Source: Murinocardiopsis flavida (lineage in GTDB: Bacteria > Actinomycetota > Actinomycetes > Streptosporangiales > Streptosporangiaceae). From it: DNA of 64,000 nt. The notes below the pieces were generated by a model. That model saw only the letters and a list, made by a program, of their open reading frames with translations. It searched no databases and had not been told where the DNA came from. Positions 1 to 7,790 of the stretch are shown in pieces; position 1 is the first letter of the stretch; the number at the start of each line of letters is the position of its first letter. Both the position numbers and the translations under genes were made by a program. The stretch covers positions 1 to 64,000 of the forward strand of contig NZ_PYGA01000032.1 of assembly GCF_003014485.1 (NCBI RefSeq), given 5' to 3'.

Positions 1-1
1 G

Positions 2-223
2 CAGGCCTGGTGGGACGGCGGCACCACCGACCTTTCCAACGCCCAGCCGCTGTGCCGGGCGCACAACCTGGAAAAGGAACACCGCCGGGCCCGCACCCAT
101 CACCGCCGCCAGACGACCACCCGTCCACCACCGGGTCAGGACACCGGGCGCCCACCCGGCCAACCCCCCGCATCACCAGGAGGGGGCACCGACCCACCCG
201 GGCACCCACCCGCCGCACCCTGA
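2..223 (+). CDS. HNH endonuclease, C-terminal end (5' truncated by window edge)
   Basis: The second reading frame is open from the left edge to a TGA at 221-223. It encodes the end of an HNH nuclease: a W-W-D-G-G-x-x-D-L-S-N-A-Q-P-L-C-R-x-H-N run, in which the final N and H are typical of the last HNH helix. A basic, then Pro/Gly-rich tail of about 45 residues follows. The first H of the motif and any N-terminal domain (often DUF222 in actinobacteria) lie outside the window. Such genes are common and repetitive in actinomycete genomes, so little can be said about the role. The overlapping longer frame from 10 to 585 is Pro/Arg-rich and looks like a GC-driven shadow. Confidence 0.7.
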   Translation, partial: QAWWDGGTTDLSNAQPLCRAHNLEKEHRRARTHHRRQTTTRPPPGQDTGRPPGQPPASPGGGTDPPGHPPAAP

Positions 224-593
224 CCCCCCACCACCATGACCCGCCGGGACCCCCACCCCGGCGGGCCACACCCACGCCCAAACCTGCCCGGTCCAAGACG
301 CTGACCCGCGCATCGGTGCGGGACGCCGCAACGCGGCGGTCCAACCGACCTACCCCATGCGCTGCGATGGTCTACCGCGCCCTCAGGCCCCCGCCTCCAC
401 CGCCCCGTCTCCCGCCCGGCCCCCGCGCACCCGACCGAAGCAACCGGAGCCCGACCCCTTGCCACCTCAGGTGCAGCCTTTCCCCACCGCGCACCCGCAC
501 TCCGCCCTGGGACAACCCCGCCCGGCAGGCCCGGCAGGCCCGGCAGGCCCGGCAGACCCGGCAGACCCGGCGACGCAAGAGCTGACGTTCCCG
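224..593. other. Non-coding GC-rich stretch with a 9-bp tandem repeat
   Basis: No convincing gene was found between the HNH end and the end of the immunity gene on the other strand; the open frames here are Pro/Arg/Gly-rich with no recognisable fold. The only clear structure is a short tandem repeat, listed separately. Confidence 0.5.
523..567. repeat. 9-bp tandem repeat, five units
   Basis: Three copies of CGGCAGGCC are followed by two of CGGCAGACC. It lies just past the stop codon of the immunity gene at 594. It belongs to a general pattern of 9- to 16-bp microrepeats in this window. Confidence 0.8.
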
Positions 594-932
594 TTACTGC
601 TCGATTCCGTTCACGGTGATCGAAGCGCAGGTGACTCTGAACTGGTTGTCATCGGTCAGCAGCCAGATCTCGGCCTGACAGCGCCCGTCGGCCTTCTCGA
701 GGTGTATCTCACTGACCTCGGCGCGATACCACGGCTTCCCGTCCAGGTCGAAGAAGCGGAACTCGCTCACCTCGTGAAATGTCAGCTGATGCGTCGTGAG
801 CTGCTCGTCCTCCGGCAAATCGGAATCGATCACATAGATCGACAACGTGACGCGATGCGACAGCACGTCGAACTGCACCGATTCGAGCTGGCCTCCCCAC
901 AAATCGGCGGTGCCGATGCCGATACCCGTCAT
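594..932 (-). CDS. Putative immunity protein for the adjacent Hint-linked toxin
   Basis: This encodes a 112-residue acidic protein without signal peptide or membrane segment, so it is probably cytoplasmic. The family is not recognised. The sequence suggests mostly beta structure, with alternating hydrophobic runs such as FDVLSHRVTLSIYVID and AEIWLLTDD. The start is the ATG at 932-930, which overlaps the TGA of the toxin gene (ATGA). That tight coupling, the small size and the position directly after a toxin tip are the standard layout of polymorphic toxin immunity genes. A longer in-frame extension would run back through the toxin and is rejected. The role comes from context only. Confidence 0.7.
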   Translation of the reverse strand: MTGIGIGTADLWGGQLESVQFDVLSHRVTLSIYVIDSDLPEDEQLTTHQLTFHEVSEFRFFDLDGKPWYRAEVSEIHLEKADGRCQAEIWLLTDDNQFRVTCASITVNGIEQ

Positions 933-2401
933 GATCCCCCTTTGAGCTTGGTGACGATGGCGGCGATCTCGTCGGGTGAACCGTCGACCAGGTCCATGTG
1001 GCTCGCCGCCCTGTCGCTGGTGGGTACACCATTCTTGTCCACGGCGCCCTTGTTCCCCGCGCTGATCCGGAAATAGGGCTTCAGGTGCCGCGCGTTTCCC
1101 TCGGTGCCTTGCATGATCCGAATGGTGATCGGTTGGTTCTTCTTGTAGGGCACCTTGATGTTCCAGCCGCCCTTGGCCAGTTTGGCCTCGGCACCGGGGA
1201 TCTTCGACAGCACGCTGTCCTTGGCGTCGTCGACCTGCTTCGCGACCTTCGCCGCAGTGGAACACGGGTCCTCTGGAGTCGGATCGTCGTTGTGGACCAG
1301 GAGTTCCTGCCCGCTCTCACCGGCATAGTAGGTGTGCAGGTCGGCGATTGTGAGGTTGTGGACCGCCTGGTCGGCGGCGGTGCGGGTGCCGACGGCACGG
1401 ACCTCGGCCCATTCGCCCTCGGCGGTGCGCAGCCGGTCGCCCGGGCGGAGGTCGTCGGCGTCGATCCACTCGGCGCTGTCCGGCGACCAGAACGGGTGCT
1501 CGCCGGTGGCGGTGAGGCGGGAAACCGATCCGTCGCCGCTGATCACTGTGAGGGCGACCAGGGCCTTCTTCCCCGAACCTTCGATCAGGTCGGTGACGGG
1601 CCGAGAGCCCTCCTCGCCGGTGCGCGGGTCGAAGGCGAGGACCTTATCGCCGACGGCGACGTCCTCGATGGGCACATGGGTGCCGTCGGCCATCAAGACG
1701 GGGGTGCCCGGCAGGAAGCTGTTCTTCTTACCGCCGGCCCGCGTGCAGCGCTGCTTGCGCTTCTTCTTGAGGGCGTCGAGCTTCTTCTTCTGCTTGTTGA
1801 GGCGGTCGTTGGCCTTGTCGAGCGCCTTGGACGCCTTGCGCATCTTGTTGAAGGCGCTGATGGCCTTGGGGACCTTCGTGAGGGCCCGGGCGGCCTTGAA
1901 GACGCCCAGCGACCCCGCGGCGGTCTTCGCGCAGGCGATGATGTCGCCCTCGGTGAAGCACTTCTTCGCGTCCGTGGCACCGATCATGTCCGAGAGGATC
2001 GCGAGGAGTTCCTCGTCGAACCCGTCGGCATCCGCCTGCGCCCTCTTCTGCGCCCGCTTGAGCCTGTCGTACTCCTTCTGGGCGTCCTTGAGCTTCTTGT
2101 CCGCCGCGGGGTCCGCCGCAGGGCCGCCGCCGGACGGGGAGGCCGCCTCAGTGGGGTCGTCGGCTCCGGACCCGCCGGGGTCGGCGGCCGATCCGCCGGA
2201 GCCTCCGTTCTCGCCGCCGCCCTTCTTGTCGTCGCAGTGGCCCGCGTCGTAGAGCTCGCACACCGCGCCGGTCACCGCTGGGGTGACCGCGCTCGGCAGG
2301 CCACCGGCGATCAACGCGGCGGCAATCGTGCTGATCAGGACGACGACGGCGGCGTACTCGAGGATGCTCGCGCCGGACTCGGCGCGCCGAACCCAGCGCA
2401 T
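929..2401 (-). CDS. Prepilin-signal/Hint polymorphic toxin, module C
   Basis: 490 aa. Residues 1-44 form a class III prepilin-like segment: the basic leader MRWVRRAESG, a predicted cut G10|A11, Glu at +5 (E15) and Tyr at +6, then a hydrophobic helix to about residue 33. A Gly/Ser/Asp-rich linker (60-100) and a charged, probably coiled-coil helical region (101-218) follow. The Hint domain runs from S228 (NSFLPGTPVLMADG) through T298-x-x-x-H302-P-F to the terminal H370-N371. Ser, not Cys, sits at Hint position 1. Residues 380-490 are the tip, with K-V-P-Y-K, I-R-I-M, RHLKPYFRIS and SDRAASHMDL. I could not assign it to a family; a nuclease is plausible. The gene overlaps its immunity gene by ATGA. 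Unlike modules A and B it has no small membrane-protein gene upstream. Confidence 0.85.
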   Translation of the reverse strand: MRWVRRAESGASILEYAAVVVLISTIAAALIAGGLPSAVTPAVTGAVCELYDAGHCDDKKGGGENGGSGGSAADPGGSGADDPTEAASPSGGGPAADPAADKKLKDAQKEYDRLKRAQKRAQADADGFDEELLAILSDMIGATDAKKCFTEGDIIACAKTAAGSLGVFKAARALTKVPKAISAFNKMRKASKALDKANDRLNKQKKKLDALKKKRKQRCTRAGGKKNSFLPGTPVLMADGTHVPIEDVAVGDKVLAFDPRTGEEGSRPVTDLIEGSGKKALVALTVISGDGSVSRLTATGEHPFWSPDSAEWIDADDLRPGDRLRTAEGEWAEVRAVGTRTAADQAVHNLTIADLHTYYAGESGQELLVHNDDPTPEDPCSTAAKVAKQVDDAKDSVLSKIPGAEAKLAKGGWNIKVPYKKNQPITIRIMQGTEGNARHLKPYFRISAGNKGAVDKNGVPTSDRAASHMDLVDGSPDEIAAIVTKLKGGS

Positions 2402-2730
2402 CGGCTCTCGCTTTCATGAGGGGGGCGGCTTCATTAGGGGGAGCCGGGTGCGATCCGGTGGGCGCAGCCTCGGGAGGGGTGTCGAGGACGCGCGACCAGG
2501 GGCGAGGGGGCGCAGTGGCTTCCGTTGTGTCGGCGGGTGGGGGCGGGGCATCGGTGCAGGTCGCCGCGCTCCGTTCGGGGAAAGGGCATGTCGGGCATTG
2601 GCGATCGAAGTACGGTAACGCTTCACGATCCGACCGGACAGGTGCGTGAGTCACTACTCCGGTATGACGATTTGCGGGTCCCGAATGTGACTTCTGGGAC
2701 TTCAGCCAGGGTGCGGGGCGGTCGCGGAGG
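2402..2730. promoter_or_regulatory. Leader and promoter region of toxin C
   Basis: No gene is supported here. On the minus strand a TACCGT hexamer (2617-2612) matches the -10 element of module A, but a matching -35 (GTGAC) is not obvious 17 bp upstream (TGTCCG instead). The leader to the ATG at 2401 would be about 200 nt. A weak GAGAG stretch precedes the ATG. The promoter call is tentative. Confidence 0.3.
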
Positions 2731-4014
2731 TCAGGCGGAGTCGGGTGTGTACTCCGTGGGCTGCCAGCGGGGGACGTAGGCGAAGGCGTCGAACGCGTCG
2801 AAGACCGGCGCGCCGGTGAACCGCTCCTGGCTCCGCATCTGCTGGAACGTGGCGGCGTCGGTGACGTGGGGGCGGGCGGCCCGCAGGTCGGCGACCGTCA
2901 GCGCCGCACCGGACGCGTGGGACGCGGCGAACGCGGTCTCGACGCTGCCTTCGACGGGCGTCTCGGCGTCGAGCCGCCGCGGGATGTAGCCGGTCGGCGA
3001 GTCCGGGTCGAACTCCCCGCCGAGCACGGTTCCGGCGCCTCCGGTGACGCCGATCGCGACGTAGTCCGCGCCGAGCGCCTCGCGCAGCGCGTACCCGGCG
3101 GGGAACAGCCCCGCGGGCCCGTCGTGGGCGACCTCGGTCGTGCGGATGTGGACATTGTGCAGGCCGAGGACGACGCGGGTCCCCGGTCCGCCCTCGTCGA
3201 GCCGGTTCAGGACCGCTTCGGCCATGAACGCGTCGAGCGAGGTGGTCCCGATCGCGAGCCCGGTCCCTGCGATGTCGCGGTGCAGGTGGTCGAGCTGCCG
3301 GGCGGCGGCGAGGAGGCCCATGGCGGCGCGGTGCGCGGTCCCGCGGCCCTGCGCCTTCTGGTGCGCCGGCATGCTCTCCATCCGGGCACGGAGGCGGCTC
3401 AGGTCCGCCGTCAGCGCGTCCCTGGCCGCGGTGTCGAGTGCGCGGTACGCCATGAACGCACCCATGGGCGGGCTGCCGTGGAAGGCACGTGCCGTGTCGA
3501 GGGCCCGCTCCGCCAGGGGGACGGCGTCGGGGTCGGCCGTCCGCAGGTAGTCGGTCAGCTCCGCCAACTCCTCCAGTGGCGAGCCCCCGCCGGAGCCGGC
3601 CACGACGCCGAGGAACCGAAGGGGGCGGGCCGCGGTCGTGTTGTGGGCGCGCATCCAGTCGAGGGTGTCGTCCATCACGGCGCATTGGAGCAGTTCCATG
3701 TCCGCGGCGCCGACGTACTCCCGGAGGATGCCGGGTGCGCTCCTGACCCAGGCGTCGACCGTCCGCGCCCCGGTGTAGGCGGCCTCGAAGGCGTAGTCGG
3801 TGAAGCCGCAGCGTTCGACCAGGAACCGGAGCACGCGGTGGCGCAGTCGGTAGAACTCCTGGACGTGGTGGGCGCTCTCGCCGATGGCGACCACCCGGGC
3901 GTCGCCGACGAGTTCCCGCAGCGGTTCGAGGTCGTCCAGTGGGGCCGCGGGGTCGAGGGTGTCGACGGTGGTCGCGTTCTCTTTGATCCAGGCCGCGAGG
4001 TTCTGTTCGGGCAT
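2731..4014 (-). CDS. Erythromycin esterase family protein
   Basis: About 427 aa from ATG 4014; an upstream in-frame TTG at 4044 is possible. The family motifs are clear: VVAIGESAHHVQEFYRLR near the N-terminus (Glu and His of the putative active site), FAFE-like FTDYAFEAAY, and further His/Glu motifs such as GLHNVHI. EreA/EreB of this family hydrolyse the macrolide lactone, but many actinomycete members (including succinoglycan-biosynthesis-type homologues) have unknown substrates. There is no signal peptide, so it is cytoplasmic. It is divergent from a TetR gene. Its promoter (TTGACG, 17 bp, TAATTT) overlaps that of the regulator, so control by that TetR is likely. Macrolide resistance is an inference from the family. 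Confidence 0.85.
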   Translation of the reverse strand: MPEQNLAAWIKENATTVDTLDPAAPLDDLEPLRELVGDARVVAIGESAHHVQEFYRLRHRVLRFLVERCGFTDYAFEAAYTGARTVDAWVRSAPGILREYVGAADMELLQCAVMDDTLDWMRAHNTTAARPLRFLGVVAGSGGGSPLEELAELTDYLRTADPDAVPLAERALDTARAFHGSPPMGAFMAYRALDTAARDALTADLSRLRARMESMPAHQKAQGRGTAHRAAMGLLAAARQLDHLHRDIAGTGLAIGTTSLDAFMAEAVLNRLDEGGPGTRVVLGLHNVHIRTTEVAHDGPAGLFPAGYALREALGADYVAIGVTGGAGTVLGGEFDPDSPTGYIPRRLDAETPVEGSVETAFAASHASGAALTVADLRAARPHVTDAATFQQMRSQERFTGAPVFDAFDAFAYVPRWQPTEYTPDSA

Positions 4015-4072
4015 AGGTGCAGGTCGATCCGTACGAATAGACAAGGAAGCAAATAACTCTTACAAGTTGTCA

Positions 4073-4114
4073 AAATTAACGAACTCTGACAGTAACGTCA
4101 AGGAACGGTAGGAT
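4073..4114. promoter_or_regulatory. Divergent overlapping promoters with palindromic operator (esterase / TetR)
   Basis: Minus strand: -35 TTGACG (4101-4096), 17-bp spacer, -10 TAATTT (4078-4073), reading toward the esterase. Plus strand: -35 CTGACA (4086-4091), 17-bp spacer, -10 TAGGAT (4109-4114), 7 nt before the TetR ATG, so that transcript is probably leaderless. An imperfect palindrome TGACAGTAACGTCA (4087-4100) lies in both promoters and is the natural TetR binding site. This AT-rich patch stands out against the GC-rich surroundings. Confidence 0.65.
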
Positions 4115-4121
4115 CCGCCTG

Positions 4122-4718
4122 ATGTCCCAGGTCAACGGTCCCGATTCCCGCCGGCGCCGCCGGTCCGACGCCGAGCGCAGCCGCACGGCCGTCCTCGACG
4201 CCGCCACCCGGCTCCTCGGCGAACGGCCGAACGCGAGCCTCGGCGACATCGCCGAGGCGGCCGGGGTCACCCGCCAGACCGTGTACGCGCACTACGCCTC
4301 GCGCGACGCCCTGATCACCGCTGTCGCCTCCCACGTCACCGGCCGGCTCCTCGCCGCCATGGACGCCGTCGAACCCGACCGGGGCCCGGCAGTGCCCGCA
4401 CTGCTGCGGCTGCTGGACGCCGCGTGGACGGCCGCGGGGTGGTACCCGGCCATGCCCGAGGACACCGTCCCGACCCCGCCGGAGTCGCATGAACTGCACC
4501 GGCCCATCACCGAGCGGTTCATGCGGGTCGTGCAACGGGGACAGGAGAGCGGCGAGATCGACCGCCGATGGCAGCCCCGCTGGCTCGCCACCGTCGTCAT
4601 CGGGCTCGCGCACACAGCGGGCGAAGAGGCCGAGGCCGGACGCATGGGCAGCGACGACGCGGTGGCCGCCCTGCACGACGCCGTACGCCGCCTGCTCGCC
4701 CCAAGCCCGCTGACCTAG
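4122..4718 (+). CDS. TetR family transcriptional regulator
   Basis: 198 aa. After a basic start (SRRRRRSDAERSR), residues about 14-60 form the TetR DNA-binding domain with the helix-turn-helix ASLGDIAEAAGVTRQTVYAHY. The C-terminal domain is an all-helical ligand/dimer part with no family-specific signature. The ATG at 4122 is chosen because a -10 hexamer TAGGAT ends 8 nt upstream, as expected for a leaderless actinobacterial transcript. It probably represses itself and the divergent esterase gene through the palindrome at 4087-4100. Confidence 0.9.
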   Translation: MSQVNGPDSRRRRRSDAERSRTAVLDAATRLLGERPNASLGDIAEAAGVTRQTVYAHYASRDALITAVASHVTGRLLAAMDAVEPDRGPAVPALLRLLDAAWTAAGWYPAMPEDTVPTPPESHELHRPITERFMRVVQRGQESGEIDRRWQPRWLATVVIGLAHTAGEEAEAGRMGSDDAVAALHDAVRRLLAPSPLT

Positions 4719-4792
4719 CGGGCGAGGGAGCGCCTTCCGGACTTCGTGAGCCTTCGATGGCGAAGGAGGCGAAGGAGGCGAAAGAGGTGACG

Positions 4793-4833
4793 GAGGCTGC
4801 CGCAGGGTGCTTCGCCGCCGCGGTGGCAGCCTC
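4793..4833. repeat. Hairpin of a dispersed intergenic repeat family (degenerate copy)
   Basis: GAGGCTGCC (4793-4801) pairs with GGCAGCCTC (4825-4833); the loop holds TGCTTCGC. The same stem ends and loop word occur in the element at 24637-24966, and the sequence after the hairpin (CCGCCTCCGCCTCAGCC) also resembles it. It sits between convergent genes (TetR and SGNH), so it may also end transcription. A GAAGGAGGC microrepeat precedes it (4755-4790). Confidence 0.5.
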
Positions 4834-4892
4834 TGTCTGCTCCTGCCACTGCGCCTGATCCGCTGCCCTGCCTCGGGTCGGCCGCCTCCGCC

Positions 4893-5945
4893 TCAGCCCG
4901 TACTGCCCAGGTCGGCGGTGCGCTGGTCGCCACCCTCGGGCCCGGCGTCCTCCTCGGCCACCGGCGCGACCGGCTCCTCGGACTCCGGGCGCCGCCGCAG
5001 CAGCGCCGCCCAGCGTCCCCTCGGGCCCCGCTCGCGGCCGCCGATACTGACCCCGGTGACCTCGGTGCCCGGCTTCTCCGCGGCTCTGACCGCCGCATGC
5101 GACACCGGCAGGACGGCGCCGCCGCGCGACGGCTCCGGGAGGTCCGCCAGCTCCGGGAGCAGGCCCAGCGCGGAGAACGCCGACGGCAGGACGACCGACG
5201 CCGCGGCGGCGTAGCCGCGCGCCGACGGGTGGAACCGGTCGGGCCCGAACATCACATCGGGGTGCGCCACGAACTCGTCGGCGAGGAGGTCGGTCAGCGA
5301 CACGGTGCGGCCGCCCTCCTCGACCACGCCGATGGTCTGCGCGGCGGCGAGCTGCCGCGACCAGCGGCGCACCAGGAAGCGCAGCGGCTGCCAGACCGGC
5401 TGCACACTCCCGAGGTCCGGGCAGGTCGCCACGACCACCTCGGCCCCCATCTGGACGAGTTCGCGGACCGTGTGCTGGAGGTGCCGCACCGAGTCGGCCG
5501 GGCGCATGCGGTGGATGACGTCGTTGGCGCCGATGAAGACGACCACCAGATCGGGCGGCAGCCGCCGCACCTTGACGGTCTGCTTGTGCAGGTCCTTGGA
5601 GGTGGCGCCGATGACGGCGACGTCGCGCAGCCGCACGGGGCGGTCGGCCGCGGCGGAGAGGCCGGTGGCGAGCAGCGCGCCGGGGGTCAGCAGGGGATCG
5701 GGGACGGCGAACCCCTTGGCGGTGGAGTCGCCCATCATGACGAATTGGATGGGGTCGCCGTCGCCGGACCCGTACCGGCCGTTCACGCGCGGCGGCTGCC
5801 ACTCGGTGAACCCGACGGCCTTGTGCGCGATCTTGGCCTGGAGGTAGAGGAGCGCGACGGTGCTCGCTCCGAGGACGGTCAGCCCGCCGCCGCCGAAGGC
5901 GGTGGCCGTGGCGATCCTGCTGGCCCGTGCGGCACGCAGCACCAT
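4893..5945 (-). CDS. Membrane-anchored SGNH/GDSL hydrolase (Rv1075c-like esterase)
   Basis: 350 aa. An N-terminal hydrophobic segment (about residues 12-35) anchors or exports it. SGNH blocks are visible: GDS at 72-74 (Ser74 nucleophile), GAND at 139-142, and D236-x-x-H239 in DRFHPSARGYA. The family hydrolyses esters of lipids or carbohydrates; the substrate here is unknown. The ATG at 5945 is preceded by a strong GGGGAGG ribosome site. It is divergent from cbs, the same pairing as in M. tuberculosis (Rv1075c/Rv1077), which supports orthology. The C-terminal 60 residues are charged and of low complexity. Confidence 0.85.
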   Translation of the reverse strand: MVLRAARASRIATATAFGGGGLTVLGASTVALLYLQAKIAHKAVGFTEWQPPRVNGRYGSGDGDPIQFVMMGDSTAKGFAVPDPLLTPGALLATGLSAAADRPVRLRDVAVIGATSKDLHKQTVKVRRLPPDLVVVFIGANDVIHRMRPADSVRHLQHTVRELVQMGAEVVVATCPDLGSVQPVWQPLRFLVRRWSRQLAAAQTIGVVEEGGRTVSLTDLLADEFVAHPDVMFGPDRFHPSARGYAAAASVVLPSAFSALGLLPELADLPEPSRGGAVLPVSHAAVRAAEKPGTEVTGVSIGGRERGPRGRWAALLRRRPESEEPVAPVAEEDAGPEGGDQRTADLGSTG

Positions 5946-6039
5946 GTGATCTGCCTCCCCTGGCAGCTCGCTACCCACCAGTAAGGTTACGTCAGACCTT
6001 CGCCGGAACAGGGGAGGTACAACAGGAAGAACTGCTGAA

Positions 6040-6099
6040 CAACCACCGAAGCAGCCACCGAAGCAGCCACCGAGACAGCCATCGAGACAACCGTCGATA
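6040..6099 (+). repeat. Five 12-bp tandem units in the cbs leader
   Basis: Consecutive units: CAACCACCGAAG, CAGCCACCGAAG, CAGCCACCGAGA, CAGCCATCGAGA, CAACCGTCGATA. They end 11 nt before the GTG start of cbs, where a ribosome site would normally be; no good Shine-Dalgarno is seen. The repeat may affect translation or be neutral slippage. Confidence 0.8.
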
Positions 6100-6110
6100 G
6101 GGGCCGACCC

Positions 6111-7478
6111 GTGCGTGTGTACAACTCTCTGATCGACCTGGTGGGCGACACCCCACTGGTACGCCTGAACAAGGTCGCCGCCGGGCTCGCGCCCACCGTC
6201 GTCGCCAAGGTCGAGTACTTCAACCCCGGCGGGTCGGTGAAGGACCGCATCGCGCTGCGCATGGTCGAGGACGCCGAGAAGAAGGGGCTGATCAAGCCCG
6301 GCGGCACCATCGTCGAACCCACATCGGGCAACACGGGTGTCGGCCTGGCGATCGTGGCGGCGGAGAAGGGCTACCGCTGCGTCTTCGTCTGCCCCGACAA
6401 GGTGGGCTCCGACAAGCTCTCGGTCCTGCGCGCCTACGGCGCCGAGGTGGTCGTCTGCCCGACCACGGTCGCCCCCGACCACCCCGAGTCCTACTACTCG
6501 GTGTCTGACCGGCTCGCGTCGACCATCCCCGGCGCGTGGAAGCCCGACCAGTACGCGAACCAGAACAACCCCGAATCCCACTACGCCACCACCGGCCCTG
6601 AGATCTGGGAGCAGACCGAGGGACGCGTCACGCACTTCATCGCGGGCATCGGCACCGGCGGGACCATCACGGGCACGGGCCGCTACCTCAAGGAGGTCTC
6701 CAACGGCGCGGTGCGCATCATCGGGGCGGACCCCGAGGGCTCCGTGTACTCCGGCGGCACCGGGCGGCCCTACCTGGTCGAGGGCGTGGGCGAGGACATC
6801 TGGCCCGAGACCTTCGACCCGGACATCTGCGACGAGGTCATCGCCGTCTCCGACAAGGAGTCGTTCCTCATGACCCGCCGGCTCGCCAAGGACGAGACGC
6901 TCCTGGTGGGCGGCTCTTGCGGGCTCGCGGTCGCCGCGGCGCTGCGCGTCGCCGAGCGGGCCGGGCCGGACGACGTGATCGTGGTGCTGCTGCCCGACGG
7001 CGGGCGCGGCTACCTCGGCAAGATCTTCAACGACGAGTGGATGGCCGACTACGGCTTCCTGAACACCGAGACCGAGGAGGCCACGGCGGGCGACGTGCTC
7101 ACGGCCAAGGGCGGCGCGCTGCCGGAGTTCGTGCACGTCCACCCGGACGAGACGGTCGGCGCCGCGGTGTCGGTCCTGCGCGAGTACGGGGTCTCCCAGC
7201 TGCCGGTGATGAAGGAGGAGCCGCCGGTGATGGCGGCCGAGGTCGTCGGCGCCATCGCGGAACGCGACCTGCTCGACGCGCTGTTCAACGGCCGCGCGCA
7301 GATGGGCGACGAGCTGGAGCGGCACATGGGCGCCCCGCTGCCCGTGGTCGGTTCCGGCGAGCCCGTCAGCCGCTGCGTGGAGCTGCTGGAGCAGAGCGGG
7401 GCGGTGGTCGTCCTCCGCGACGGCAAGCCCGCCGGCCTGCTGACCCGCCAGGACCTGCTCACCCACCTGAGCCGCTGA
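6111..7478 (+). CDS. cbs: Cystathionine beta-synthase
   Basis: 455 aa. This PLP enzyme condenses serine and homocysteine to cystathionine (reverse transsulfuration). PLP Lys44 lies in NPGGSVKDRIA, the phosphate-binding loop TSGNTG at 71-75, and GIGTGGTITGTG and GGSCG farther on. Residues about 335-455 form a pair of CBS domains, as in mycobacterial Cbs (Rv1077); this separates it from plain cysteine synthases. The start is GTG 6111; the leader has a 12-bp tandem repeat and no clear ribosome site. metB follows 1 kb downstream with an acyltransferase gene between. Confidence 0.93.
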   Translation: MRVYNSLIDLVGDTPLVRLNKVAAGLAPTVVAKVEYFNPGGSVKDRIALRMVEDAEKKGLIKPGGTIVEPTSGNTGVGLAIVAAEKGYRCVFVCPDKVGSDKLSVLRAYGAEVVVCPTTVAPDHPESYYSVSDRLASTIPGAWKPDQYANQNNPESHYATTGPEIWEQTEGRVTHFIAGIGTGGTITGTGRYLKEVSNGAVRIIGADPEGSVYSGGTGRPYLVEGVGEDIWPETFDPDICDEVIAVSDKESFLMTRRLAKDETLLVGGSCGLAVAAALRVAERAGPDDVIVVLLPDGGRGYLGKIFNDEWMADYGFLNTETEEATAGDVLTAKGGALPEFVHVHPDETVGAAVSVLREYGVSQLPVMKEEPPVMAAEVVGAIAERDLLDALFNGRAQMGDELERHMGAPLPVVGSGEPVSRCVELLEQSGAVVVLRDGKPAGLLTRQDLLTHLSR

Positions 7479-7567
7479 CCGCCCGTGCGTCCGCCGGACC
7501 CCCGGCGGACGCACCAGCGCCGCGGGCCGGGCGGCGGCACGGCAACCCGCCGGGACCGGCCGCCCCG

Positions 7568-7690
7568 GCAGCGGCGGACACGGTGGTGGACGCAGTGGCG
7601 CACACGGCAGCGGACTCAGCGGCGGGCGCAGTGGCGCACACGGCAGCGGACTCAGCGACGGACACGGCAGCGGACGCAGTGGCGGGGCCG
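7568..7690. repeat. 12-bp periodic repeat with a 30-bp perfect direct repeat
   Basis: The gap between cbs and the next gene (7479-7790) is filled largely by 12-nt units of the type GCAGCGGACTCA / GTGGCGCACACG. One 30-nt block (7592-7621) recurs without change at 7628-7657, a 36-nt higher-order period. No gene is supported in this gap. Confidence 0.75.
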
Positions 7691-7790
7691 CAGCGGCGGG
7701 CACGGCCGCGCAAGGGCGCCCGCCGGGGCCGCTCTCGGCCGCTGCGGCTAGGGTGCAGCGAATCGGCACGAACAGGTGGGGGAGCAACCG

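Noticed and set aside
7568-7690. Possible CRISPR array
   Set aside because: The 12-bp periodicity has no unique spacers of 30 nt or more and no cas genes nearby; it is a microrepeat.
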